From positions 1-14,952 of the forward strand of contig JAPKBK010000017.1 in NCBI GenBank assembly GCA_028823435.1: a stretch of DNA of 14,952 nt, in the 5' to 3' direction. Origin of the DNA: Flavobacteriales bacterium (lineage in GTDB: Bacteria > Bacteroidota > Bacteroidia > Flavobacteriales_D > Sanyastnellaceae). The notes below the pieces were generated by a model. It was not told the DNA's origin, searched no databases, and saw nothing but the letters and a program-made list of their open reading frames with translations. Below are positions 1-8,248 of this stretch, in pieces (position 1 is the stretch's first letter; each line of letters opens with the position of its first letter). The position numbers and the translations under genes were made by a program.

Positions 1-1700
1 CGCTCCAACCATGGAAGAAATTTGGTTTGAAATACCTTTGTACTTGGAGAAAAAACATAGGTGTTCAACCCTGTCAATAAAACTAAAATCAGCAAAATAT
101 TGCCCAAAGCGACCGCACCCAGCATGAGCATGATCGCAGCTATTCCGCCGAGAATAGCCATTGTTTTCCATGTTCGACGGACATTGTGTTTCTGCTCGCC
201 CACTTTCATATAAAGCGCTGTTAAAACTGGATTTATGACCAGAGCTACAAACAAGGAAGACCCCAGAACTATGATGAGCGTAATGGGTAAATACTTCATG
301 AATTCACCAATGATTCCTGGCCAAAAAGCAAGGGGCGTAAAGGCGGCAAGGGTTGTGCCCGTAGACGCAATGATGGGCCAAGCGACCTCGCCTACGCCAT
401 ATTTGGCGGCTTCAAATGGCGAGAAACCTTCATCCATAAATCGATACACGTTCTCCACGACGACAATCCCATTGTCAACCAACATCCCCAATGCCAAAAC
501 CAAAGCAAAAAGAACCATCGTATTGAATGTGATCCCTATGGCTCCCAATATCATGAAGCTCATAAACATAGAAAGAGGGATTGCGACCCCCACAAAAAGC
601 GCATTCCTGAGGCCGAGAAAGAACAACAACACACCGACGACCAAAAGGATCCCGAAGATGATCGAGTTTTGAAGCTCATCTACTTGGGTTCTCGTTGCAT
701 CGCTTTGGTCTGCAGTAATGGTGACTAAAATATCTTTCGGGAGTACATCTCGTTTTGCCTTCGCGATGATTTCATTTATTTCATCCGAAGCTTGAAGAAG
801 GTTTTCTCCTGCGCGCTTAACGATATCTAGCGTAACAACAGGCTTCGTGTATTCACGGGCATAGCTTTCCTTGGCTTTCTCCACAAACTTGACTGTCGCG
901 ATGTCTCGAACATAGACAGGGCTGTTGTTTTCAGCTTTGACAATGACTGACTCGATATCCTCCATCGTACGAAAGTCCCCCCTCACTTGGATGTTTCTTA
1001 AAACGCCATCCACGAGGAGGTCTCCTCCAGAAATTGTTAAGTTTTCTGCAGACAAGGCTCCGGCAATGTCATTGAAGCTGACAAGCATTGCTTCTGCTCT
1101 CAGATGGTTGACTTCTATTTCGACCTCAAAATCTGAGGCACCGCGAATGTCAACTTTTGAAATCTGTTGTAAATCCTCAATTTCATCCTCAAGATATTCA
1201 GCATATTTCTTGAGGGTTAGCAGCGCGTAATCTCCCGATAGATTCACGTTCATCACGGGCATCATTTCGGAGAAATTGAGCTCCGTGACGCTTGGTTCTG
1301 CGGGCAGATCCTTTGGGAATTCTGAGCCTGATTTCACCTTGTCAACCGCATCCTTTACTTTCCGAAGCGCCTCTGATGGCGTCATGTCAAAGTTGAACTT
1401 AACATCGATGGTGCTGAAACCCTGGCTGCTTGAAGACGTGATTTCATCGACGCCAGAAATCGCATTTATTTCTTTCTCTAGCGGCCGTGTAATAAGCTTC
1501 TCCATGTTTGCCGGACTGTTTCCAGGATAGGCCGTCACAACGAAAATTTCTGGTATCACAATCTCTGGGAAGCTATCCTTGGGAACGGTGATATAACTAT
1601 AAACCCCACTGAAAGTGATCAGCGCGATAAGAACAAAAACAGTTGTTCTGTTGTTTATACTAAGCGTGGTGAGCCAAAACTCTCTAAGTTTTTTATGCAT
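1..1700 (-). CDS. RND family efflux pump inner membrane subunit (AcrB/HAE1-like), 3' end beyond the window
   Basis: This is the proton-driven pump subunit of a tripartite drug or small-molecule exporter. The frame from the ATG at 1698-1700 stays open for 566 codons and runs off the left edge, so about half of a typical ~1,000-residue RND protein is visible. The N-terminus (MHKKLREFWLTT, then a hydrophobic first membrane segment and VPKDSFPEI) is typical of the family. It is followed by a porter domain and, from about residue 340, a run of membrane helices. The TM4 motif reads GMLVDNGIVVVEN: the first Asp of the AcrB Asp-Asp pair is kept (residue 409) and the second is Asn, a variant I recall as common in this family. 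The start lies one base after the stop of the fusion protein, so translation is probably coupled. Substrate cannot be told from sequence. The family call is secure. Confidence 0.95.
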   Translation of the reverse strand, partial: MHKKLREFWLTTLSINNRTTVFVLIALITFSGVYSYITVPKDSFPEIVIPEIFVVTAYPGNSPANMEKLITRPLEKEINAISGVDEITSSSSQGFSTIDVKFNFDMTPSEALRKVKDAVDKVKSGSEFPKDLPAEPSVTELNFSEMMPVMNVNLSGDYALLTLKKYAEYLEDEIEDLQQISKVDIRGASDFEVEIEVNHLRAEAMLVSFNDIAGALSAENLTISGGDLLVDGVLRNIQVRGDFRTMEDIESVIVKAENNSPVYVRDIATVKFVEKAKESYAREYTKPVVTLDIVKRAGENLLQASDEINEIIAKAKRDVLPKDILVTITADQSDATRTQVDELQNSIIFGILLVVGVLLFFLGLRNALFVGVAIPLSMFMSFMILGAIGITFNTMVLFALVLALGMLVDNGIVVVENVYRFMDEGFSPFEAAKYGVGEVAWPIIASTGTTLAAFTPLAFWPGIIGEFMKYLPITLIIVLGSSLFVALVINPVLTALYMKVGEQKHNVRRTWKTMAILGGIAAIMLMLGAVALGNILLILVLLTGLNTYVFSPSTKVFQTKFLPWLE

Positions 1701-1701
1701 C

Positions 1702-2745
1702 TTATTTGGCAATTAGAGAAACTTGATCTCCATCCATAAGGCGATCTCCACCCCTGTTAATCACCATCTCGCCTTCTACAAGTCCTTCTTTAATTAGGAT
1801 TCTTCCCTCTGAGGTAATGCCCGTTTCAAGGATGCGTTTTAATGCCGTTCCATTTGAGTAAACAAACACGAAATCTCGTCCCTTAGAGTCTTGCGTCACA
1901 AGCGCCGAGGGAAGAGATATTGCAGACGCCAAGTCCAAATCCGTGATCCAAAGTGTCGCCACCATATTTGGGATAAAGTTTCCTGATTTAGGTAAATCCA
2001 CAGTAATGTCCACCGAACGGTTCGCTGGGTTGATATATGAGCCAATCCTGCGAGTGGTTGACTCTATGGGTTCTTGTCCCGAAATTTCTACCATCACACG
2101 ACCTCCTTTTTTCAGAGAACCCACGTAATTGTCACTCACCATCGCGCGTACATACAGTTCGCTCAAATCGATGACCCTGACACAAGGCATCGCAGGAGAT
2201 GCCAATTCCCCTCTCTTGACAAAGATTCGATCCACGATCCCACTGAAGGGTGCCCGTATAATTGATTTTTCTATCGTTGCATCAAGTGTGGAAAGGGATT
2301 TCTCAATAGATTCAACAGCCAATTTGGCTTGTAAATAATCCACTTCTTTTCCGATATTTTGAGACCAAATTCGTTCTTGCCGCTCACGTAAATCTTTGGC
2401 AAAATTGAGTTGATTTAATAATTCTTCTCTATTTGCTTTCAGTACCGCATCATTAATTTTAAGGATTGCATCCCCCCCCTTTACACGCGCTCCCTCCTGC
2501 AAAAATATCTTTTCAACTGCGCCTTGAAATTCTGGGATAACATTTGCATTCCTGTCAGTCTCAACATTGCCCTGAACTGGGAATGAATGATTAAAGGGTG
2601 CTTGCACCAACGTGATTGCGCCAACTTTCACAAGTGAACTCATCTTTATGTCAGGCGGCTGCGTAGCGCCTTGGTTTGGGTCTTCTGCAGAGCCAGCACA
2701 GGCTGTCAGAATAACTGACAGGAAGATGTATTTAGAAAGTGTCAT
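1702..2745 (-). CDS. RND efflux periplasmic adaptor (membrane fusion protein), lipoprotein
   Basis: A 347-residue HlyD/AcrA-type adaptor that would link the inner membrane pump to the outer membrane channel. The N-terminus has a short hydrophobic stretch ending in a lipobox (LTAC, Cys16), so it should be lipid-anchored. A lipoyl half-motif lies near residues 68-98 (EFQGAVEKIFLQEGARVKGG). A helical hairpin follows at about 100-160, then the second lipoyl half (IRAPFSGIVDRIFVKRGELA, about 163-182), and beta-barrel and membrane-proximal domains to the C-terminus. Length is normal for the family. Its ATG overlaps the stop of the outer membrane factor by four bases (ATGA at 2742-2745), and its TAA is one base before the pump start. 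The order channel, adaptor, pump is typical of Bacteroidota efflux operons. Confidence 0.95.
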   Translation of the reverse strand: MTLSKYIFLSVILTACAGSAEDPNQGATQPPDIKMSSLVKVGAITLVQAPFNHSFPVQGNVETDRNANVIPEFQGAVEKIFLQEGARVKGGDAILKINDAVLKANREELLNQLNFAKDLRERQERIWSQNIGKEVDYLQAKLAVESIEKSLSTLDATIEKSIIRAPFSGIVDRIFVKRGELASPAMPCVRVIDLSELYVRAMVSDNYVGSLKKGGRVMVEISGQEPIESTTRRIGSYINPANRSVDITVDLPKSGNFIPNMVATLWITDLDLASAISLPSALVTQDSKGRDFVFVYSNGTALKRILETGITSEGRILIKEGLVEGEMVINRGGDRLMDGDQVSLIAK

Positions 2746-4154
2746 TTTTGTGTTGTTGTCGTTGCGGCAATAAGGCGGGCGTGGGCATAAAGCATTTGTA
2801 GTCTGGCTCCCACGAGGGTCCCTTCACTTGAGAGAAGTTGATTCTGTGCTTGAGTGAGGTCAAAACTGCTTTTCAACCCCTCTTTGTGCCCGATAGAAAC
2901 GCGTTCGTAGATGCGGGTTGCAAGAAGGATATTCTGTTCAGCTTCAGAAATGGATGAGGTCGCCCGAACAAATTCCGCATTCGCAGCATAATGCTCTAAC
3001 GCGGCTGCTTCTGTAATGGCGTCTAAAGCTGTTTGGGCCTTGAGGGCCTGAATAGAGGCAATATCTCTGATGTGTTTTCCTTCAAAACTCCCAAATACAG
3101 GCATTGAAATCTGAACGCCCCACAACTGAGTTGGATACCATTTTCCTGATGTATCAAAAATATCAAAAACGTCTCTTTGGGCGTTTTGAGAGTTCGTATA
3201 AAATCCTGATATCTGGGGCAGAGATCTCGCTTTTGTTTCTTTTACTCTCCACTCTGCAAGCTCATAGAAATAGTGTTGTTCCAGGACTGCGGGAATCAGA
3301 GACACATCCAAATCTGCGATGATTGAGGGAGTTAAAGCGCTCTGCTCTATTAACGCGGTCATGTTGTCCGAGAGGCTGATGTCTGTATCCACAGGAAGAC
3401 CTATTTGATACAACAAAAGGCTGTGTGTGAGTTTTTTCTGGAGCGTTGCGTTTTCCAGTTGATTATAAAGCGTTATGGACGCCAAATCGGCCATGTCAAC
3501 ATCTAGCTGCTCAAGGAAACCCGCCTCTGCTAGCACTTGGGTCTCTATTGCCGCTTCTTCCATTAACACTGACGCCTTTCTTAAATTGGCCTCGTTTTCA
3601 AGCGCTGCAAGAGCAGTATAGTATGCTGAAGAAACCGATTGTGTCACCTCGACAGCCGTTTTTAAAGTTGTCACTCTGCGGGCTTCTTCATAGACTTTGG
3701 CGGCTTGTATCCCGACGATATAGCTCCCACTGAAAATCAGTTGGGTCGCAGTAATTCCAAAAGTTGCTGACTGCGGGGTTCCGAATTGGAACTCTGAAAT
3801 CGCATTGGGATCAATGTTTGGGGCGTCAAGAAGTACGCCGGTATTCTCGCTCAAATCAAGAAAGAAGTTTGTGAGATAATCGGGAAACCCAAATGCATCT
3901 CCCGGGGCCACCTGTGTGGGGATATCGATAAAATTCGTGTAGTCGGCATTCGCACTTACGTGTGGCAGTCCAGTCGCAAGCGTTTTTTTCATCGTACTAG
4001 ATGCTTCCGCTTCATTTAAGTGAGCTACTTTGAGTGCGTACGAGTTTTCTAGCGCCAATTGTTGGGCCATTTCGAAAGAAATCGGTGTTTGGGCAGCCGT
4101 CTTTTGTTGTGCCATTAGGGCCAAAACAACTGAAAATGTTATTCTTAGTGTCAA
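2742..4154 (-). CDS. TolC-like outer membrane efflux protein
   Basis: A 470-residue outer membrane factor, the exit duct of the efflux pump encoded by the next two genes. A signal peptide ends near AAQ (about residues 20-22). The first OEP repeat begins at ISFEMAQQLALENSYALKVA, and long helical stretches follow. The segment GSYIVGIQAAKVYEEARR (about 143-160) is typical of Bacteroidota TolC proteins. The second repeat ends with SFDLTQAQNQLLSSEGT, the usual tunnel-helix ending. The start is TTG at 4152-4154, overlapping the TGA of the glpD-like gene (TTGA at 4151-4154). The next internal Met (residue 14) would cut into the signal peptide, so TTG is the best start. An upstream in-frame ATT is less likely. 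Function is secure and substrate is unknown. Confidence 0.93.
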   Translation of the reverse strand: MTLRITFSVVLALMAQQKTAAQTPISFEMAQQLALENSYALKVAHLNEAEASSTMKKTLATGLPHVSANADYTNFIDIPTQVAPGDAFGFPDYLTNFFLDLSENTGVLLDAPNIDPNAISEFQFGTPQSATFGITATQLIFSGSYIVGIQAAKVYEEARRVTTLKTAVEVTQSVSSAYYTALAALENEANLRKASVLMEEAAIETQVLAEAGFLEQLDVDMADLASITLYNQLENATLQKKLTHSLLLYQIGLPVDTDISLSDNMTALIEQSALTPSIIADLDVSLIPAVLEQHYFYELAEWRVKETKARSLPQISGFYTNSQNAQRDVFDIFDTSGKWYPTQLWGVQISMPVFGSFEGKHIRDIASIQALKAQTALDAITEAAALEHYAANAEFVRATSSISEAEQNILLATRIYERVSIGHKEGLKSSFDLTQAQNQLLSSEGTLVGARLQMLYAHARLIAATTTTQK

Positions 4155-5347
4155 GATTTTACAGGTGTTAATTTCAGATCGCTCGTTCTTGCTTTTCTCG
4201 TGCGACGTGGTAAATTTTTTGCAAATTTCGTCACAAACTTCTCAGCAGTAACTCTAAAAGCTGTTAATTTTCCACCATAAATCGTTGCTATTCTCGGTGC
4301 CGCTTTTTTATCGACGTAAAATGTTGTTTCCCTGGGTCTTGAGAATGCTTTTCCTGAAGCATGGGGCAAAACGCGAAGGCCCGCGAAGGAAGAATCAATG
4401 TCACTTCTTTTGTAGGATTTAAACCTCGGGAAGTAGTGGGCGGCGACTTCGCACAAGTAAGATTCTTCTTCGGGAGTCGGCAACAGGTCTGAGGGGTTGC
4501 CTTCGAATATTTTCTCCGTGGTTCCAATCATCGTTTTGCCATTCCACGGCATGACGAAAACAGCACGTTGATCTTGTGGCGCTTCGACATAGTAAATCCC
4601 AAGAGGTGGTGGGGCGTCAAACACAATATGTGTCCCTGAAACCAAATCGAATTCTCGTTTTTTTGGCTTTGGGTTTACCTTCTCTAAGATGAGGTTTGCC
4701 CAGGGTCCGGCGGCATTGACTAAGAGACGGGCACGTACAGTGTGCATGGTGCCGTTTACTGAATAATGTACCAGGTTTGAATCGTCTTCTACATCTGCGG
4801 AAACAAATTCTGCGGGCATCACCAGTTCTGCGCCAAGTGATTTTGCCGACTGCATGACTGATTTTGTAAGCTCTGCATCGTCAGTAGCACCATCATTGTA
4901 TCTGAATACTGCCTGCAGATTTTCGCATAACAAACCATCTAGATTGGCCCAATCTTCTTGGGGGATAGATTCAAACCTCGCGTCCTTGCGAAATTTCCCC
5001 AACACAGAATAAAGACTTAGTCCCACCCGAATTTCCCACGGCCTGCGTTTTGTTTGTTTGTAAATCGGAATGTAAAACGGTTCGAGCCTGACAAGTTTTG
5101 GGGCGAGTTCTAGAAGAAGGGTCCGCTCGGAAAGACATTCGAAAACGAGCTTAATTTGAGCTGTTTCAAGATAACGTAAGCCACCGTGAATAAGCTTGCT
5201 CGATTTACTTGATGTGCCATGCGCAAGCGCCGATTTCTCAATAACCAACACCGAATATCCAGCGGCGGCTCCTGCTTGAGCGATTCCTGCCCCATGAATC
5301 CCACCGCCTATGATGACCATGTCGTATGTCTGCGTGGATGCGCTCAT
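4151..5347 (-). CDS. FAD-dependent glycerol-3-phosphate dehydrogenase, short GlpD-like form
   Basis: This protein probably oxidises sn-glycerol 3-phosphate to dihydroxyacetone phosphate and passes electrons to quinone at the membrane. The 398-residue protein opens with the FAD dinucleotide motif GGGIHGAG (residues 14-21). The GlpD signature follows (GTSSKSSKLIHGGLRYLE, 44-61), then the second FAD segment LLVNAAGPWAN (208-218) and the terminal GGKLTAFR motif (358-365). It stops soon after that motif with a basic tail, so the C-terminal helical domain of classical ~500-residue GlpD/GlpA is missing. Since the FAD and substrate core looks whole, it is a short form rather than a broken gene. Its ATG overlaps the stop of the glycerophosphodiesterase gene (ATGA at 5344-5347), whose product supplies its substrate. 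A related FAD oxidoreductase of other specificity is possible but less likely. Confidence 0.88.
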   Translation of the reverse strand: MSASTQTYDMVIIGGGIHGAGIAQAGAAAGYSVLVIEKSALAHGTSSKSSKLIHGGLRYLETAQIKLVFECLSERTLLLELAPKLVRLEPFYIPIYKQTKRRPWEIRVGLSLYSVLGKFRKDARFESIPQEDWANLDGLLCENLQAVFRYNDGATDDAELTKSVMQSAKSLGAELVMPAEFVSADVEDDSNLVHYSVNGTMHTVRARLLVNAAGPWANLILEKVNPKPKKREFDLVSGTHIVFDAPPPLGIYYVEAPQDQRAVFVMPWNGKTMIGTTEKIFEGNPSDLLPTPEEESYLCEVAAHYFPRFKSYKRSDIDSSFAGLRVLPHASGKAFSRPRETTFYVDKKAAPRIATIYGGKLTAFRVTAEKFVTKFAKNLPRRTRKARTSDLKLTPVKS

Positions 5348-6054
5348 GACAGCATTTTCTCTACCTCTTTTGTTTCTATTATGCCCACGCCTCGGGGGTG
5401 CAGTTTGCGCGCAACTTCTTTCGATACCACCTCATAAATCACCCAATCCCATTGACCCACCCACAACTTATCCGTGCCTTCAGGAAGGATTTCTGTGTCC
5501 GCAAAAAGATAGTTAGGGTTCATGTTTCGGGCTATTTTCTCTCCCGCTGCGTCATACGATATCACCACCCAACCCGTTTGGTGGAACCCTGTTTTTATTG
5601 CCTCCTCCACAGCGTGTGGATTAAAGCTGATCAGTACACATTGCGAAAGCGCTGTTTCACAGACGTTTTTTAAAGCCTTCATACATTTTTCCAATCCGTG
5701 GAATAATATTGACGCTTGCTTGATCTCCACAAACGCGGTTACTTTTGGGTTTGCTCGAAGCCAAACCATGACCTCTTCAACACTGCTCACCTCTTGCAAA
5801 GCAATGTGGGTCTGGAAGTCATTTTTATTGAGTTCAAACACATTCAGGTCCAGTCCTGTGGTGCGCTTAAAATTGTCGTCATGAATCATGATGGGAACCC
5901 CGTCCTTCGTGAGTTGGACATCAAACTCCACCATTTCTGCGCCCACTTTCACCGCCTCGTCTAACGCGGTAATTGTATTCTCTAAGTATTTTGAAGCGTA
6001 TCCACGATGGGCGACGACGCTCATGTTTAAATCGGTATAGAGTGGCTCGGGCAT
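5344..6054 (-). CDS. glycerophosphodiester phosphodiesterase
   Basis: This protein hydrolyses glycerophosphodiesters such as glycerophosphocholine or glycerophosphoethanolamine to glycerol 3-phosphate and the free alcohol. From the chosen start it has 236 residues, close to cytoplasmic UgpQ-type enzymes, and no signal peptide. The family motifs are in order: AHRG (15-18) with catalytic His16 and Arg17, ENT (25-27), VEFDVQLTKDGVPIMIHDD (42-60) with the metal-binding acidic residues and the second catalytic His58, and FVEIK (108-112). The frame extends upstream to an ATG at 6102, but that would overlap hutU by 47 bases. The ATG at 6052-6054 lies one base after the hutU stop and starts with MPEPL, which fits the family. 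Its stop overlaps the start of the glpD-like gene, making a two-step pathway pair. Confidence 0.93.
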   Translation of the reverse strand: MPEPLYTDLNMSVVAHRGYASKYLENTITALDEAVKVGAEMVEFDVQLTKDGVPIMIHDDNFKRTTGLDLNVFELNKNDFQTHIALQEVSSVEEVMVWLRANPKVTAFVEIKQASILFHGLEKCMKALKNVCETALSQCVLISFNPHAVEEAIKTGFHQTGWVVISYDAAGEKIARNMNPNYLFADTEILPEGTDKLWVGQWDWVIYEVVSKEVARKLHPRGVGIIETKEVEKMLS

Positions 6055-6055
6055 G

Positions 6056-8077
6056 CTATTTAAGCGCTTCTTTAATGAGGGTTTCTGAGGCGTGATTTGC
6101 AACTGTTACTTTAAGTCGTGGTTCTACAGACATGGCACGATCAATTGCCCATTCTGCGCCTTTGTTGCGCGCCCAGCTTCGGCGGGCGATTCCATTGTTA
6201 ACATCCCAATGGAGCATGGATTTGAGTCTGCGCTCTGAATCTGAGGAACCATCGAGAAGCATGCCAAATCCACCATTGATCACTTCGCCCCATCCAACAC
6301 CGCCACCGTTGTGAATCGAAATCCACGTCGCGCCACGAAATCCATCACCAATGACATTTTGGATCGCCATATCTGCTGTAAAGGCCGATCCGTCATAGAT
6401 ATTCGATGTCTCGCGATAGGGAGAGTCCGTTCCGCTTACGTCATGGTGGTCTCGACCTAGAATGATCGGCCCTTTTAACGCGCCGGAGGCAACCGCATCA
6501 TTGAACGCTTTTGCAATCTTCATTCGACCTTCAGCATCTGCGTATAGGATACGCGCTTGAGAACCCACGACGAGCTTGTGCTCGGCGGCACCACGAATCC
6601 ACTGAATATTGTCATTCATTTGGGTTCTGATTTCTGGGGGAGAATCCACCATCATCTCCTGAAGAATTTCACAAGCGAGTCGATCTGTGAGTGCGAGGTC
6701 TTCTGGCTCGCCGCTTGCGCAAACCCACCTAAATGGCCCAAACCCAAAATCGAAACACATCGGCCCCATGATGTCCTGAACGTAACTTGGGTATTTGAAA
6801 GCAATGCCATCTTCCGCCATAATATCAGCTCCCGCACGACTTGCCTCAAGAAGGAAAGCGTTTCCGTAATCGAAGAAATAGGTCCCCTTTTCTTTGTGGC
6901 GATTGACCGAGTCTGCGTGGCGCCTTAATGACGCCTTGACGAGTTCCTTAAACTTGTCGGGCTCCTTTGCCATGAGTCTATTTGACTCCTCAAATGAAAT
7001 GCCTGCGGGGTAGTATCCCCCAGCCCAAGGATTGTGAAGTGAGGTTTGGTCTGAACCTAGATCTATATAAATATTCTTGTTGTCGAACACCTCCCAAATG
7101 TCCACAATGTTTCCGAGATAGGCATATGACACGACCTCCTTGTTGTTAATAGAAACCTGGACGCGATCGGCGAGAATGTCAATGTCATCAATGATATGGT
7201 CGACCCAACCTTGTTCATGTCGCTTGTGCGCGGCCTCTGAATTTACCTCCGCACACACCGTCACACATCCAGCGATATTTCCTGCTTTCGGTTGTGCTCC
7301 ACTCATGCCGCCCAATCCCGATGTTACAAACAGTCTCCCAGCAAGAGATCCATCCCCCCCGTCTTTTTCAGCAAGTTTCCGTCCGGCATTGAGAACTGTG
7401 ATCGTGGTGCCATGAACGATTCCTTGGGGACCGATATACATGTACGATCCCGCTGTCATTTGTCCATACTGGCTGACGCCCATAGCGTTCATTCTCTCCC
7501 AGTCATCTTGAGAGCTGTGATTCGGAATCACCATCCCGTTTGTTACGACAACGCGCGGAGCGTCGGGATGAGAGGGGAATAGCCCCATCGGATGTCCGGA
7601 GTACATGGAGAGGGTTTGGTCGACATCCATCTCACTCAAATACTTCATCGTCAAACGGTACTGCGCCCAGTTTGAGAAAACCGCACCATTTCCGCCATAT
7701 GTAATAAGCTCCTCAGGGTGCTGAGCGACAGCCGGATCAAGGTTGTTTTGAATCATCAGCATGATTGCCGCAGCTTGTGTGCATTTTGCAGGATACCAAT
7801 CTATCGGACGCGCTTTAATCTCGTCGTTTGGCATAAAACGATACATGTAAATTCGACCATAGTCGGCAAGTTCTTTCGCAAACTCTGGTGCTAAAATTGG
7901 GTGGTGTTCCGAGGGGAAATACCTGAGCGCATTTGCCAGTGCGAGCTCCTTTTCTGGCGCGGTTAAAATTTCTTTTCTCACGGGTGCGTGAGAAGCACCT
8001 TCGCTTCGCTTACGTGCGTTTGGAAGTATAGAAGGGATGCCCTCTTGTATCGTTTTTTGAAATTGCGCTAAAGTCAT
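6056..8077 (-). CDS. hutU: urocanate hydratase (urocanase)
   Basis: Second enzyme of histidine degradation: it adds water to urocanate to give 4-imidazolone-5-propionate, using tightly bound NAD+ as an electrophile. The 673-residue protein matches the long Bacteroidota form rather than the ~557-residue Pseudomonas/Bacillus form. Recognisable blocks are ITYGGNGAVFSNWAQYRLTM (125-144), GQMTAGSYMYIGPQGIVHGT (205-224), the NAD-binding stretch TSGLGGMSGAQPKAGNIAG (252-270), FGPFRWVCASGE (446-457) containing the likely conserved Cys453, GRDHHDVSGTDSPYRET (541-557) and NGGGVGWGEVINGGFG (590-605). The protein appears intact. No other hut gene (hutH, hutI, hutG) is in the window. Its ATG overlaps the stop of a small upstream gene (ATGA at 8074-8077), so it is not the first gene of its transcript. 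Confidence 0.97.
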   Translation of the reverse strand: MTLAQFQKTIQEGIPSILPNARKRSEGASHAPVRKEILTAPEKELALANALRYFPSEHHPILAPEFAKELADYGRIYMYRFMPNDEIKARPIDWYPAKCTQAAAIMLMIQNNLDPAVAQHPEELITYGGNGAVFSNWAQYRLTMKYLSEMDVDQTLSMYSGHPMGLFPSHPDAPRVVVTNGMVIPNHSSQDDWERMNAMGVSQYGQMTAGSYMYIGPQGIVHGTTITVLNAGRKLAEKDGGDGSLAGRLFVTSGLGGMSGAQPKAGNIAGCVTVCAEVNSEAAHKRHEQGWVDHIIDDIDILADRVQVSINNKEVVSYAYLGNIVDIWEVFDNKNIYIDLGSDQTSLHNPWAGGYYPAGISFEESNRLMAKEPDKFKELVKASLRRHADSVNRHKEKGTYFFDYGNAFLLEASRAGADIMAEDGIAFKYPSYVQDIMGPMCFDFGFGPFRWVCASGEPEDLALTDRLACEILQEMMVDSPPEIRTQMNDNIQWIRGAAEHKLVVGSQARILYADAEGRMKIAKAFNDAVASGALKGPIILGRDHHDVSGTDSPYRETSNIYDGSAFTADMAIQNVIGDGFRGATWISIHNGGGVGWGEVINGGFGMLLDGSSDSERRLKSMLHWDVNNGIARRSWARNKGAEWAIDRAMSVEPRLKVTVANHASETLIKEALK

Positions 8078-8244
8078 TTTTTTTGTCTCTTTTTATAAGT
8101 CCCTGTCGCTTTGTCAAAACCATACGGACAGTGTTTACACCCACTTTCACAGCAATGGCCGCGCTTGAGGTGGTGTTGTTCTGTAAAAACAATAAACCCT
8201 TCTTCAGTTGTGTAAAAATCTTCCGGCTCTAGCTGCTTTGTCAT
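8074..8244 (-). CDS. small Cys-rich protein, DUF5522-like (CCx3CxHCPYG)
   Basis: A 56-residue gene that is easy to miss because of its size. It starts at the ATG at 8242-8244 and ends at TGA 8074-8076, overlapping the hutU start in an ATGA. The product begins MTKQLEPEDFYTTEEGFIVF and has the motif CCESGCKHCPYGF at residues 31-43, with four cysteines and one histidine. It ends in a lysine-rich tail. This spacing matches, from memory, the DUF5522 family of small bacterial and eukaryotic proteins of unknown function. The cysteines suggest binding of a metal or iron-sulfur cluster, which is inference. It lies immediately downstream of the inverted repeat and is the first gene of the hutU operon. 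A frame-shifted alternative ORF over the same DNA lacks any family motif. Confidence 0.82.
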   Translation of the reverse strand: MTKQLEPEDFYTTEEGFIVFTEQHHLKRGHCCESGCKHCPYGFDKATGTYKKRQKK

Positions 8245-8248
8245 CGTT

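Noticed and set aside
235..672. 145-codon plus-strand ORF
   Set aside because: It lies fully antisense to the RND pump gene, whose translation is rich in family motifs; the plus frame product has no recognisable domain.
6055..6102. Upstream ATG start for the glycerophosphodiesterase (252 residues)
   Set aside because: It would overlap hutU by 47 bases and add a non-family N-terminus; the ATG at 6054 sits one base after the hutU stop.
8010..8192. 60-codon minus-strand ORF across the hutU start
   Set aside because: It overlaps hutU by 68 bases in another frame and lacks motifs. The frame encoding the DUF5522-like CCx3CxHCPYG protein explains the same DNA.
8237..8240. TTTG as the -33 box of the plus-strand purF-like promoter
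   Set aside because: It is 27 bases from the TACCTTTG box, longer than the spacing of about 19-21 bases I recall for Bacteroidota promoters.
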